Source of the DNA: Soonwooa sp023440705
Lineage (GTDB): Bacteria > Bacteroidota > Bacteroidia > Flavobacteriales > Weeksellaceae
Length of the DNA stretch: 35,923 bases
Assembly: GCA_023440705.1 (NCBI GenBank)
Contig: JAEXRP010000040.1
Location: forward strand, 1 to 35,923
Reading direction: 5' to 3'
The translations under genes and the position numbers were made by a program. Shown piece by piece: positions 1 through 8,185 of the stretch (the stretch's first letter is position 1; every line of letters begins with the position of its first letter). The notes beneath the pieces were generated by a model. It was not told where the DNA came from. It made no database searches and saw only the letters and a list, made by a program, of their open reading frames with translations.

Positions 1-332
1 GTTCTAACATTGGCTTTGGTCGCGATTTTCATACCGATAAAACCAGCTAATGCACTGAAAACTGCGCCAATAACGAAAGCTAAACCGATTGACCAATGCG
101 AATTAGAATTTGAAAAACCCATAAAGCCTAATAACAAGGCAACGATTATAACAAAATAAGTGAGAACTTTGTATTCTGCGGTTAAAAAAGCCATCGCACC
201 GTCGGCGATGTAACCACTAATTTCTTTCATTCGGTCATTGCCTGCAGGCTGCCTGCTAACCCAATTACTCTGAAAAAAAGTATACAATAAGGCGACTACT
301 CCAAATAGAGGAACTAAATAAAATAAATCCAT
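1..332 (-). CDS. hppA: Membrane-bound ion-translocating pyrophosphatase, N-terminal part (cut by window edge)
   Basis: Reading leftward from an ATG at 332, the frame stays open to the window edge and gives about 110 residues; the rest of the gene lies outside. It starts MDLFYLVPLFGVVALLYTFF and continues with a conserved stretch containing ISGYIADGAMAFL and EYKVL, a second and third hydrophobic segment, and GMKIATKANVR. This order is the N-terminus of membrane pyrophosphatases, which hydrolyse pyrophosphate in the cytosol while pumping H+ or Na+ outward. The residues that separate Na+ from H+ pumps, and K+-dependent from independent forms, are in the missing part. The gene lies downstream of and in the same direction as the soluble pyrophosphatase, but a terminator separates them, so it probably has its own promoter in the 214-base gap. 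The family call is strong; ion specificity is unknown. Confidence 0.93.
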   Translation of the reverse strand, partial: MDLFYLVPLFGVVALLYTFFQSNWVSRQPAGNDRMKEISGYIADGAMAFLTAEYKVLTYFVIIVALLLGFMGFSNSNSHWSIGLAFVIGAVFSALAGFIGMKIATKANVR

Positions 333-491
333 AGTTTATCGTTTTAATATTAAAAATGTGATTGGTTTGATAAATATATAAAAAATATCAAATACTAAAG
401 CAAAAATAATAATTTAGAAGTTTATTTAAAATCTTATTGAAATTTAAAAATGAATCTGTATTAAAATTTAAACGAAAGTCATTTAAAACAA

Positions 492-518
492 AAAGAGCAG
501 ACAAAATGCCTACTCTTT
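492..518 (-). terminator. Intrinsic terminator after soluble pyrophosphatase gene
   Basis: On the minus strand a 12-bp stem (AAAGAGTAGGCA with TGTCTGCTCTTT, two G-U pairs) closes a three-base loop and runs into T-rich sequence. It lies about 30 bases past the ppa stop and ahead of hppA. Nothing else is recognisable in the rest of the 333-546 gap. Confidence 0.75.
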
Positions 519-546
519 TATAAATCTTGAAATTTTATTTTAAAAA

Positions 547-1158
547 TTATCCACCGTAATTTTTAGCATAATCTTTTTGAGAAGCAACAATAACTTCTTT
601 CGCATGTTCTGCACCGTAGATTTCATCAATTCTACAATTTGCAGGTTCGAAAGGTAAATTTTTGTAAGTCAAAAAGTAGTGTTGTAATCTAGAAACCTCA
701 GCTTTTGGAAGTTCAGAAATATCACGAATATGACCGTAAACTTGGTCGTCAACTAACACAGAAATAATCTTGTCATCAGCTTCTCCTTTGTCAATCATTT
801 TGAAACCTCCAATTGGAATAGCATCCATCAAAAGTCCACCTGAATGAATGTTGTGAGAACTCAACACCAAAATATCCAATGGATCGTGGTCACCTTCTGT
901 AACATCTGTAGAACCTCTTTCGATAGCTAATTTTTTAACTTCTTCATCACAATAAGTTCTTGGTACAAAACCGTAAACCGCAGGGATAATGTTAGAAAAT
1001 TTTTGAGGACGGTCCACTTTAAGGAAACCAGTTTCTTTATCTACTTCGTATTTGATCGTGTCAGAAGGTACGATTTCTACAAAAACCGTTACTACGTTTG
1101 GCGCATCTGGTCCAACAGCAATTCCGTGCCAAGGATGCGATTTAAAATTTGGAATCAT
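547..1158 (-). CDS. ppa: Inorganic pyrophosphatase, family I (soluble)
   Basis: This 203-residue protein hydrolyses pyrophosphate to phosphate in the cytosol, pulling biosynthetic reactions forward. It carries the family I signature with three metal-binding aspartates in EGDHDPLDILVL (about residues 88-99). It also has KYEVDKETGFLKVDR (about 37-51), the IPAVYGFVPRTYC strand (about 59-71) and a C-terminal segment with HYFLTYKN. The length suits the Bacteroidota version, which is a little longer than the E. coli enzyme. The start at 1158 lies 21 bases after the stop of the membrane-anchored unknown upstream (1180-1689), so the two are probably co-transcribed. A membrane pyrophosphatase follows on the same strand, giving two different pyrophosphate-consuming enzymes side by side. 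Confidence 0.95.
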   Translation of the reverse strand: MIPNFKSHPWHGIAVGPDAPNVVTVFVEIVPSDTIKYEVDKETGFLKVDRPQKFSNIIPAVYGFVPRTYCDEEVKKLAIERGSTDVTEGDHDPLDILVLSSHNIHSGGLLMDAIPIGGFKMIDKGEADDKIISVLVDDQVYGHIRDISELPKAEVSRLQHYFLTYKNLPFEPANCRIDEIYGAEHAKEVIVASQKDYAKNYGG

Positions 1159-1179
1159 AATTTATAAAACTATTTATCT

Positions 1180-1689
1180 TTAAATTAATTTATTAACATC
1201 ATTTCTTAAGCCGTCGATGCTTTCGCTGATATAGTCTTCGTCATTAACATAATTCATTAAGAATACGGTTTTAAAATCTTCAAGTTTTGAGTCCTCACTA
1301 AGATTTTCGTATGTTTTATGAAGTAGCTGGATGACATTATTTTTAGAAGTCAAAATATTATCCCACGAAGTTTGACTAACATACAATTGTTGTGATGCAT
1401 TGTACTCAAACTCTTCGTTAATACTTTTTTCAACTAAAAATAAAAACTCATGAACGGCTAGGTTTTTATCAAATTTCATGACAAGATTCGAAGGCTTTAG
1501 ACGTTCAAGAAAAAGCGTCATTCTTTCGTAAGCTTGTAATTTAATATCGTTATTCGATTTCCCCGAGATTAGTTGTAGTTCCTTTTTCTTAAGGTCAAGA
1601 AAGCCATAGACAAACTGTTTTGCGAACACCAAAAAAGGTATGGCAATCAAGATTGTAACGGCATAAGGAAAATAATCTGAGTCGAACAT
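1180..1689 (-). CDS. Membrane-anchored conserved protein of unknown function
   Basis: I can give no function for this 169-residue protein. Residues about 9-30 form a single hydrophobic helix (YAVTILIAIPFLVFAKQFVYG), followed by a charged stretch LDLKKKELQ. The remainder looks soluble and mainly helical, with a conserved-looking core around LQAYERMTLFLERLKPSNLV and a middle part QLYVSQTSWDNILTSKNNVI. It has no signal-peptidase or lipobox site, so I infer an N-terminal anchor with a cytoplasmic body. Proteins of this type are common in Flavobacteriia beside the pyrophosphatase gene; that is from memory, not a search. The gene is the first of a probable two-gene transcript with ppa, and a TAATTTTG box lies just upstream at 1711-1718. 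Confidence 0.75.
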   Translation of the reverse strand: MFDSDYFPYAVTILIAIPFLVFAKQFVYGFLDLKKKELQLISGKSNNDIKLQAYERMTLFLERLKPSNLVMKFDKNLAVHEFLFLVEKSINEEFEYNASQQLYVSQTSWDNILTSKNNVIQLLHKTYENLSEDSKLEDFKTVFLMNYVNDEDYISESIDGLRNDVNKLI

Positions 1690-1710
1690 TTTTTATTTTA
1701 AATGAGGTTG

Positions 1711-1718
1711 CAAAATTA
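1711..1718 (-). promoter_or_regulatory. Candidate -7 promoter box
   Basis: Minus-strand TAATTTTG matches the Bacteroidota -7 consensus TAnnTTTG, 22 bases before the ATG of the membrane-anchored unknown. No clear TTTG box is visible at the right distance upstream, so support is partial. Confidence 0.45.
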
Positions 1719-1798
1719 ATAATAATTATGCTTGTTTTTACTAAAATATTTAATAAAAGTTATTTGCTTTACAAAAGCTTAATATAAATTAAAAAATT

Positions 1799-2701
1799 CT
1801 AGGAAAACAATTTGAAAAAAGCCTTTTGAATAACTTTAGATTTAGGATTCGAAAAACTATGGTAAGGCTTTAGTTCTGGGCGAAATCCACGGAAAAACTC
1901 TTCAACATTTGGAAGCTCACTCCCTTCAAAATCAAATATTCTATGTTCGACATTTAATCTTATAGCGTCGTCTATCAAAACGCAAGCACCACTAAGTTTA
2001 ACAAATTCTTTATCATTAAACGTCCCCAAAAGTATCGCCGAAAAGTCATCTTCGTACATGGCGATCATATTAATCCATTTGTTATGGTATTTAAAACCAT
2101 AAAACTTAACGAAATTTAGTTTATGAAATTTCTCAAAACGTAAAATAAACTCATCCAAATCTTGGCCTTCCACACCAGTACTATTATTTTGAATGAAATT
2201 TCTAATTTCGGAAAAATCGGTAACCAAAGTACGTTCAGAATTTTCCAAAACTTCTTGATCTAATCGTAATTTACGTTTTCTTTTTGGTGAATATTTTTGT
2301 CGAATTTCTTCATAATTACCCCCAGGAATTATGAAGTTCTTCCTTGAAGCTAAATCGGTTTTTAAAACATTGACATCATTAAAAGCATAATACCAAACCG
2401 CATAATGTTGACACAAAGCATCATAAAACTCTTGATTAACTTCAACATCATCAATCTTTGAAAACACCCCAAGTTGCTGACACAGCATCGGTACAATGGC
2501 GAATTTCATTCCCAGCTTTTTTTGTAACGGCACTGGCATAACTGCGTCGTAATTACCTTTCACAAGGATTTCCCAGTTGCCTTTACCAGCTACGACATCA
2601 AGATAATGTGGATAAGCATAACTTTTCCGTTGTACTGAAGTGTCTAAACATTTTTTATACTTTTCAAAATCAATATCTTGATACTTTACTTTTCTAATCA
2701 T
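1799..2701 (-). CDS. GNAT/FemAB-like acyltransferase-fold protein
   Basis: This 300-residue cytosolic protein has no signal peptide. Its N-terminal half resembles a degenerate acyltransferase domain: WEILVKGNYDAVMPVPLQKKLGMK, then a P-M-x-C-Q-Q-L-G turn (PMLCQQLGVFS). Its C-terminal half has KFYGFKYHNKWINMIAMYED followed by a strand and RIFDFEGSELPNVEEFFRGF. That arrangement, with the ending motif D-F-E-G-S and an F-R-G-F segment, is typical of the tandem GNAT-like FemAB/DUF2156-type group in Bacteroidota. Substrates are not known and I see no residue that settles it. The gene begins three bases after radC ends, so it is the last gene of the pcrA-lolD-LDT-radC operon. The function is inferred from fold only; it may be an aminoacyl- or acyl-transferase acting on envelope or peptide substrates. 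Confidence 0.6.
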   Translation of the reverse strand: MIRKVKYQDIDFEKYKKCLDTSVQRKSYAYPHYLDVVAGKGNWEILVKGNYDAVMPVPLQKKLGMKFAIVPMLCQQLGVFSKIDDVEVNQEFYDALCQHYAVWYYAFNDVNVLKTDLASRKNFIIPGGNYEEIRQKYSPKRKRKLRLDQEVLENSERTLVTDFSEIRNFIQNNSTGVEGQDLDEFILRFEKFHKLNFVKFYGFKYHNKWINMIAMYEDDFSAILLGTFNDKEFVKLSGACVLIDDAIRLNVEHRIFDFEGSELPNVEEFFRGFRPELKPYHSFSNPKSKVIQKAFFKLFS

Positions 2702-2704
2702 AAT

Positions 2705-3382
2705 CTACAGCATGTTTTCGTCCGCAAAACTGAAATAAGATTTTTGCGAAAGAATCAAATGATCTAACAGTTCAATTTTTAATAATTTTCCTGCTTCTTT
2801 TATTTCTTTGGTTATTTTAATATCCTCAGCACTAGGTTTCAGACTTCCCGATGGATGATTGTGGGCCACGATAATACTAGTTGCAACGTGTTCTAATGCT
2901 GAACGAAACAATAATCGAATATCGACAACCGCTTGCGCGATGCCACCTTGCGACAAACAAGATTTATGTATAATTTTATTACTTTGATTTAAAAATAAAA
3001 CCCAAAACTCCTCATGTCTTAATTCCGAAAGAAAAACCTTAAAAACCTTGTAAGCATCATTGCTAGAGCCAATTTGGATTTTATCAGGAACTTCTTGTAA
3101 AGCTTTCCTGTTTCCGATTTCTAAAGCTGTTGCAATAGAAATTGCTTTTGCTTCGCCAACACCCTTAAATTTCATCAAATCTTGAACAGACAAAAGACTC
3201 AATTGATGCCAATTGTTATCAACCGTTTCCAAAATACGTCGCGCCAATTCTACAGCAGATTCGTCACGGTTGCCACTTCCCATAATGATGGCAAGCAACT
3301 CCGAGTCCGACAACGCATTTTTACCTTTTAGTAAAAATTTTTCGCGCGGACGATCATCTTCAGCTAAGAATTTGATATTCAT
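2705..3382 (-). CDS. radC: RadC-family JAMM/MPN domain protein
   Basis: This 225-residue protein has the two parts of the RadC family. A helix-hairpin-helix-like segment (LMKFKGVGEAKAISIATA, about residues 68-85) precedes an MPN domain carrying the metal-binding JAMM motif HNHPSGSLKPSAED (about 174-187), with a preceding conserved glutamate in the LRHEEFWVLFLN strand (about 120-131). The family was historically called a DNA repair protein, but this role is not well supported; the JAMM motif predicts a zinc hydrolase. The N-terminus has the usual DRPREKFLLKGKNALSDSELLAIIMGSG pattern, split here between about residues 10 and 37. It lies eight bases after the L,D-transpeptidase-like gene and three before the GNAT-like gene, inside a five-gene operon. 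The family identification is firm; the physiological role is uncertain. Confidence 0.93.
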   Translation of the reverse strand: MNIKFLAEDDRPREKFLLKGKNALSDSELLAIIMGSGNRDESAVELARRILETVDNNWHQLSLLSVQDLMKFKGVGEAKAISIATALEIGNRKALQEVPDKIQIGSSNDAYKVFKVFLSELRHEEFWVLFLNQSNKIIHKSCLSQGGIAQAVVDIRLLFRSALEHVATSIIVAHNHPSGSLKPSAEDIKITKEIKEAGKLLKIELLDHLILSQKSYFSFADENML

Positions 3383-3390
3383 TTTTTGAA

Positions 3391-3975
3391 TTAATTATAA
3401 GCTAACAGAATAATTTTCTTTGACGAATTGTCAATATACTTTTCCACTAATTTAAAAAAATTATCAGACAACATCGGACATCCCAAACTAAGACAAATTG
3501 GATCATTTTGTTCTTTATCTGGCACACATTTTAATTTGTGCAAAACAATAGCTCGATCGAATGCATTGCTGTTAGAATCGTCCAAACCATACAATCTGTA
3601 AGACTTTCCAAAATCGCCGACATAACTTTCATCAACAAAATATTTGCCAAGTGACGAACAATAAGAACCTTCTACGTTACTGAATTTTAGAGACTTTTTT
3701 GTTTTTCCTTTTTCTGAACCAGAACCATGAGCTACCAATCCTTTTTCAAGAATTTTATCATTTTTAAGATCGTAAACAAAAAAACGAAATTCTCCCGAAG
3801 CTTTAGTAAAATCAATTAAAAAAGCTAAATCTTGGTTGTAATTTGATGATTTTAGAAAGTTTTTTAATTCAATTACATTTTTGCTAGATGCTAAATCTGC
3901 ATTCGTTTGTCCCTTACTCGCATCCGAACAAGAAAGCAAAAATATGAATACAAAAAATGTAAAAAAAGAACGCAT
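3391..3975 (-). CDS. Lipoprotein with murein L,D-transpeptidase catalytic (YkuD_2-type) domain
   Basis: The 194-residue precursor starts with a lipoprotein signal peptide (MRSFFTFFVFIFLLSCSD, predicted lipidated Cys at about residue 16). The mature part carries the diverged L,D-transpeptidase fold found in Bacteroidota: AHGSGSEKGK (His about 83), the YCSSLGKY and RLYGLDD strands, an IVLHK histidine (about 146), and the catalytic-type SLGCPML with Cys about 166. L,D-transpeptidases form 3-3 crosslinks in peptidoglycan or attach proteins to it; this branch has not, to my knowledge, been biochemically defined. The protein would sit in the periplasm at a membrane. Its gene is nine bases from lolD, a lipoprotein-export ATPase, which may be only operon company. 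All catalytic-type residues look present. Confidence 0.82.
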   Translation of the reverse strand: MRSFFTFFVFIFLLSCSDASKGQTNADLASSKNVIELKNFLKSSNYNQDLAFLIDFTKASGEFRFFVYDLKNDKILEKGLVAHGSGSEKGKTKKSLKFSNVEGSYCSSLGKYFVDESYVGDFGKSYRLYGLDDSNSNAFDRAIVLHKLKCVPDKEQNDPICLSLGCPMLSDNFFKLVEKYIDNSSKKIILLAYN

Positions 3976-3984
3976 GTTTTAATC

Positions 3985-4650
3985 TTAAACAATTAATCCA
4001 TCCTTCATCACCAACTTTCTGTCGGTACTTTCGGCCAAAATCGTGTTATGGGTTACAATCACAAAAGTCTGATTGTATTTATCTCTTAAATCAAAAAACA
4101 ATTGATGTAAATCGTCAGCATTTTTCGAGACCAAATTACCTGTCGGCTCATCCGCATAGATAATCTTTGGCGAATTAATTAAAGCTCTAGCAACCGCAAC
4201 TCTTTGCGCTTCACCACCCGATAATTGCCCTGGTTTGTGATGCATTCTACTTTCGATGTTAAGATCTTCAAAAATAGAAATCGCTTTATCTGTCGCTTCT
4301 TTCAAGTTTTTGTTTGCAATTCTCGCAGGAATCAAAACATTTTCTAAAGCCGTAAATTCTGGAAGCAATTGGTGAAACTGAAATACAAATCCAATATTTT
4401 GATTTCGGAATTTTGACAATTCCTTATCTTTCATATTTAAAAAAGATTGTCCATCCAAGTTGATTTCTGTATCAAATTTATTGGGTGTAGACGGTGTATC
4501 CAAAGTACCCAAAATCTGTAACAATGTCGATTTACCAGCACCAGATTCTCCAACAATGGACACCACTTCACCATGTTTGATATGGATATCAACACCTCGA
4601 AGCACCTCTAAACTTCCATAAAATTTATGAATATTTTTAGCTTTAATCAT
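3985..4650 (-). CDS. lolD: ABC transporter ATP-binding protein, LolD-like
   Basis: This is a complete 221-residue nucleotide-binding subunit. Visible motifs are Walker A GESGAGKST (34-42), the Q-loop within GFVFQFHQLLPEFT (87-100), signature LSGGEAQR (143-150), Walker B IIYADEPTGNL (163-173) and the H-loop histidine in VTHN near the C-terminus. The FQFHQLLPEFTALENVLIPA pattern and the GNLVSKNADDLHQLF region place it in the LolD/MacB/FtsE group, with LolD the best match. LolD powers extraction of lipoproteins from the inner membrane through LolC/E. No permease is encoded nearby, which is usual for Bacteroidota where lolD and lolC/E are apart. It sits between pcrA (15-base gap) and the L,D-transpeptidase-like lipoprotein (9-base gap). 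An alternative is another MacB-type exporter ATPase. Confidence 0.85.
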   Translation of the reverse strand: MIKAKNIHKFYGSLEVLRGVDIHIKHGEVVSIVGESGAGKSTLLQILGTLDTPSTPNKFDTEINLDGQSFLNMKDKELSKFRNQNIGFVFQFHQLLPEFTALENVLIPARIANKNLKEATDKAISIFEDLNIESRMHHKPGQLSGGEAQRVAVARALINSPKIIYADEPTGNLVSKNADDLHQLFFDLRDKYNQTFVIVTHNTILAESTDRKLVMKDGLIV

Positions 4651-4665
4651 ATTGCAATATAGGAA

Positions 4666-6996
4666 TTAAATCTTCGTAAGTTTTGCGAATTTTAAAATTA
4701 AATTTTTCTCGCCTTCGTTCGCGAAATGAACTTTAGCTTTTATATTATTAAGATCGGTTCCGTCTAAGAAAATGACTTCTCCAACACCAAATCTGTCGTG
4801 TCTCACATGATCTCCAACTTCGATATCTTGCGACGATTGCCCTGATGGATTAATGATTCTGGCAGTTGCAACAGGTTTTAGATTCTTAGGAACCGCCTCC
4901 TCTTTTGGTGCAGAACCAATCGTACGTTTCGCTTCTTTCTTTTTAAAGAACGGCGTTTCGGCAGAAGGCGCTTCATCAAAAATTGAAGAACTAAGTCCCG
5001 AACGATTAATCGTGCGGCGCTCCATCGCAGGATTTATAAATTCTAAATAATCCGAATCGATTTCGCTTAAGAAACGAGATGGCTCAGCATCCGTAATTTT
5101 TCCCCACTGAAAACGCGAAACAGCATAAGTAAAAAAAGCTTGCTTTTCTGCTCTTGTCAACGCCACATAAAAAAGACGTCGCTCTTCTTCCAATTCTTCA
5201 CGAGAAGAACTGCTCATAAAGCTCGGGAAAAGATTTTCTTCCAAACCAACCAAATGCACAACTGGGAATTCTAAACCTTTGGAAAGATGAATCGTCATTA
5301 ACGACACCATATCTTCCTCGTCATCGTTACGTTGTGTATCTGCGGAAAGCGCAATGTTTTCAAGGAAATTGGATAAACTTGCGTCGCCATCTTCCAATTG
5401 TTGTTGCTCTTCCAAGAAACCTTGCATCGAGTTTAACAATTCCTGAACGTTTTCAACTCTTGAAATTCCTTCTGGTGTTTGGTCGTCTTTTAAAAGTTTA
5501 ATTAAACCACTTCGTTTCGACACTTCCATCGCAACGTTATAAACATTGTCTTGTTTTAACATCACTTGGAAAGCTTTAATCATCGACCAAAACTCTCCCA
5601 ATTTATTTAGAACACCATTATTAAGTCCTAATCTTGGCGCATAAAAACCTAAATTACTCAATAATTCCGCGATCGAAATATTATTTTGATCAGCAAAAAC
5701 AATCAGTTTATTTTGTGTTGTTTCACCAATCCCTCTAGCTGGATAATTGATAACGCGCAACAAAGCTTCGCTATCATTTTCGTTAACTAAAAGTCGTAAA
5801 TATCCGATTAAATCTTTAACCTCTTTACGTTGATAGAACGACAATCCGCCGTACACACGATACGGAATATTTCGTTTTCTCAAAGCATCTTCAAAAGCAC
5901 GAGTTTGCGAATTGGTACGATACAAAATCGCAAATTCTTCAAATTTTCGTTGCTCGCGATTTCGGATTTCCCAAATATTAGACGCCACGAAATTTGCCTC
6001 ATCGGCATCAGAAAGACTTCGATAGATTTTAATCTTTTCGCCTTCTTCATTTTCGCTGAAAACATTTTTCTTAAACTGTTGTAAGTTTTTAGAAATCACA
6101 ACATTGGCAGCGTTGACGATATTTTGCGTCGAACGGTAATTTTGTTCCAAAGACACGGTATGTGCGTCGGGATAATCTTTTTTGAAATTTAAAATATTGT
6201 AAATATTCGCACCACGGAAAGAGTAAATCGATTGCGCATCGTCTCCCACAACACAAATATTCTCAAATTTCGAAGCTAAAGCTTTGACAATCAAATACTG
6301 GGAATGGTTGGTATCTTGGTACTCATCCACCAAAATATAGCGAAAACGATCTTGATATTTTGCTAAAACTTCTGGAAATCTCGTCAACAACTCGTTGGTT
6401 CTCAACAATAAATCATCAAAATCCATCGCACCCGATCGAAAACAAGTTTCGACATATTTACGATAAATTTCGCCCATCAATTTCATGTTAGCGCGCTCGT
6501 CAGCCTCGATTATTTCAGGATTATTGAAGTATGCATTAACCGTAATGAGGTTATTTTTGTATTGTGAAATTCGTCCCAAAACTTTTTTAGGTTTATAAAC
6601 ATCAGAGTCGATATTCATCTCTTTTAAAACCTTTTTTAGAACATTAAGACTGTCTTGTGTGTCGTAAATTGTAAAGTTAGACGGAAAGCCAAGATAATGC
6701 GCTTCACTACGCAATAATCTTGCAAAAACCGAGTGAAAAGTTCCCATCCAAAGCGACCTTGCATCACTTTCGCCAACAACTTTTGCGATACGCTCCTTCA
6801 TCTCTCGCGCCGCTTTGTTGGTAAAAGTTAAAGCCAAAATATTGAAAGGATCGACACCATTGGTAATAAGGTGCGCAATCCGCATTGTAAGCACACGAGT
6901 CTTGCCAGAACCTGCGCCTGCCAAAACCATCAATGGCCCTTCTAATGTTGTAACTGCCTCATATTGAAACTCATTCAATCCTTTCAAATAATCCAT
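4666..6996 (-). CDS. pcrA: ATP-dependent DNA helicase, UvrD/PcrA family
   Basis: This 776-residue superfamily 1A helicase has all the expected motifs in order. They are the Q motif LNEFQYEAV (7-15), Walker A AGAGSGKTR (26-34), Ia LALTFTNKAAREMK (54-67), Ib GTFHSVFARLLR (85-96), motif II DEYQD (224-228), motif III GDDAQSIYSFRGA (251-263) and motif IV LEQNYRS. Motifs V and VI follow: MTIHLSKGLEFPVV and RRLFYVALTRAEK. The last about 50 residues form the small C-terminal domain (VGDHVRHDRFGVGEV) that in PcrA/UvrD contacts RNA polymerase. It unwinds DNA 3'-5' in nucleotide excision and mismatch repair and clears stalled transcription complexes. It is the first gene of a five-gene minus-strand operon; a TAATTTTG box lies 23 bases upstream. 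Length and motifs are normal. Confidence 0.95.
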   Translation of the reverse strand: MDYLKGLNEFQYEAVTTLEGPLMVLAGAGSGKTRVLTMRIAHLITNGVDPFNILALTFTNKAAREMKERIAKVVGESDARSLWMGTFHSVFARLLRSEAHYLGFPSNFTIYDTQDSLNVLKKVLKEMNIDSDVYKPKKVLGRISQYKNNLITVNAYFNNPEIIEADERANMKLMGEIYRKYVETCFRSGAMDFDDLLLRTNELLTRFPEVLAKYQDRFRYILVDEYQDTNHSQYLIVKALASKFENICVVGDDAQSIYSFRGANIYNILNFKKDYPDAHTVSLEQNYRSTQNIVNAANVVISKNLQQFKKNVFSENEEGEKIKIYRSLSDADEANFVASNIWEIRNREQRKFEEFAILYRTNSQTRAFEDALRKRNIPYRVYGGLSFYQRKEVKDLIGYLRLLVNENDSEALLRVINYPARGIGETTQNKLIVFADQNNISIAELLSNLGFYAPRLGLNNGVLNKLGEFWSMIKAFQVMLKQDNVYNVAMEVSKRSGLIKLLKDDQTPEGISRVENVQELLNSMQGFLEEQQQLEDGDASLSNFLENIALSADTQRNDDEEDMVSLMTIHLSKGLEFPVVHLVGLEENLFPSFMSSSSREELEEERRLFYVALTRAEKQAFFTYAVSRFQWGKITDAEPSRFLSEIDSDYLEFINPAMERRTINRSGLSSSIFDEAPSAETPFFKKKEAKRTIGSAPKEEAVPKNLKPVATARIINPSGQSSQDIEVGDHVRHDRFGVGEVIFLDGTDLNNIKAKVHFANEGEKNLILKFAKLTKI

Positions 6997-7019
6997 GTCG
7001 TATCCAAAATTTCAGAGTA

Positions 7020-7027
7020 CAAAATTA
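7020..7027 (-). promoter_or_regulatory. Candidate -7 promoter box for the pcrA operon
   Basis: Minus-strand TAATTTTG matches TAnnTTTG and lies 23 bases before the pcrA ATG. The -33 element is not obvious, so this is moderate support. Confidence 0.5.
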
Positions 7028-7064
7028 GGGAATTTTTACGGGATTAGTAAGTGACTGATTGGCT

Positions 7065-7105
7065 AAATCTTAAACTTAAAAACATTGATTTTAGGTTTAA
7101 GATTT
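7065..7105. repeat. Long inverted repeat between glycosyltransferase operon and pcrA
   Basis: AAATCTTAAAC at 7065-7075 is the exact reverse complement of GTTTAAGATTT at 7095-7105. Extending inward through one G-T pair gives an 18-bp stem with loop ACATTGA. It lies 30 bases past the stop of the glycosyltransferase gene. It is not followed by a clear T-run on the minus strand, so it may be a weak terminator, an mRNA 3'-end stabiliser or a protein-binding palindrome. Confidence 0.6.
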
Positions 7106-7134
7106 TGAAAATTTAGAAATCGAAAAATAAAGAA

Positions 7135-8184
7135 TTATTTTATCATTTTTAATAAAACTTGCTCGGCTTCTGCTCGAACATTTTCTTTTGAAAAATCAGA
7201 AAATTGATTAGGTTTTTGCTGTTTTAATTCATCAAATTGCGACCAAACATCCTCTTTTTCTTTAAAAATAAAATCTAAATTGGTTTGATAATTTGTAGGA
7301 AAAACTGCTTGTTTTCCATATTTAATAGCGTCACCAATATTTCCTGTCATTTTGGAAATTCCATAGAATTCTTGAATGCTTAAAAACTCAGTTTCTTTTT
7401 GAATAGGACACCAAAGTACATCTGCTTTTTGCATCCAAGTGTCAAAATCTGTTTGTGATACTTTTTCATTAAAACTAATAATCTCAATTTTTGAATTTAG
7501 TTCTGGTTTTAAACTATTAATAGCTTGTTGAATTTCGTAACTCGCTTTTCCTAGAAAAACAATTTCTATTTTTGAAGTTGGATTTTTAATTTTTTTTAAA
7601 CTCTCCAAAATATGAAAATAATCTCGACGACTTTGTGAAGCTGCTCCCGGAACCACAATTCTTAAAACCTCATCGTTATTTACTTCATTTAAAAATTGAT
7701 TAAAAAATAGACCTAAATATTGAAATCTTTCGTTAGAAAATGTTTTGTCCAAAACCAAAAGATTTTGATTTTTTCGAAACAAAGCTGGTGCGGACAACAG
7801 ACTTTCCTTTAATAAAAGTTTGAGGCGATAACGGAAATCTTTAGCAAAAACTGACTTTAATAATTGAGTTTTTGAAGCTTTTGTAAAATTAAGATTATGA
7901 CAAATAATTGCAGAATTATATTTGGCTCGAATCGCTAAAAATGTATTAAAATAGCGGTGCGTCGTCCCGATAATCACCAAATCATAATTTTGTTTTGATA
8001 ACTGCTCTAGGGTAATACTCGGTTCGGAAAGTTTAACATGATTTGACTTAACATCAAACAATTTAAAAACTTTTTTGGACAAATAATAATCAACTTCAAA
8101 AGTCTTGGAATCTTTAAAAAGTTCAAAAAAATTCTTCGCAATTTCGGCATGCGTATCCAACTCAATGTAAGCGATTTTCTTCAT
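7135..8184 (-). CDS. GT-B-like glycosyltransferase (probable)
   Basis: This 349-residue protein has no signal peptide or membrane helix. It begins with a Rossmann-like strand (KIAYIELDTHAEIAKNFFEL), then YDLVIIGTTHRYF (about 70-82). After a linker it has a second Rossmann-like half starting LRIVVPGAASQSRRDYFHIL, followed by IEIVFLGKASYEI, and ending in ADVLWCPIQKETEFLSIQEF and GISKMTGNIGDAIKYGKQAVFP. The two-domain pattern, including a C-terminal acidic/Gly region where a donor sugar would bind, fits GT-B glycosyltransferases. The gene starts two bases after the GT2 gene and shares its operon with a methyltransferase, which supports a role in assembling or decorating a surface glycan. The donor and acceptor cannot be told. 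No catalytic motif is conserved strongly enough for a family number. Confidence 0.6.
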   Translation of the reverse strand: MKKIAYIELDTHAEIAKNFFELFKDSKTFEVDYYLSKKVFKLFDVKSNHVKLSEPSITLEQLSKQNYDLVIIGTTHRYFNTFLAIRAKYNSAIICHNLNFTKASKTQLLKSVFAKDFRYRLKLLLKESLLSAPALFRKNQNLLVLDKTFSNERFQYLGLFFNQFLNEVNNDEVLRIVVPGAASQSRRDYFHILESLKKIKNPTSKIEIVFLGKASYEIQQAINSLKPELNSKIEIISFNEKVSQTDFDTWMQKADVLWCPIQKETEFLSIQEFYGISKMTGNIGDAIKYGKQAVFPTNYQTNLDFIFKEKEDVWSQFDELKQQKPNQFSDFSKENVRAEAEQVLLKMIK

Positions 8185-8185
8185 C

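Noticed and set aside
4853..6084. Plus-strand open frames inside pcrA
   Set aside because: They are shadows of the helicase gene, with no initiation context or recognisable domains.
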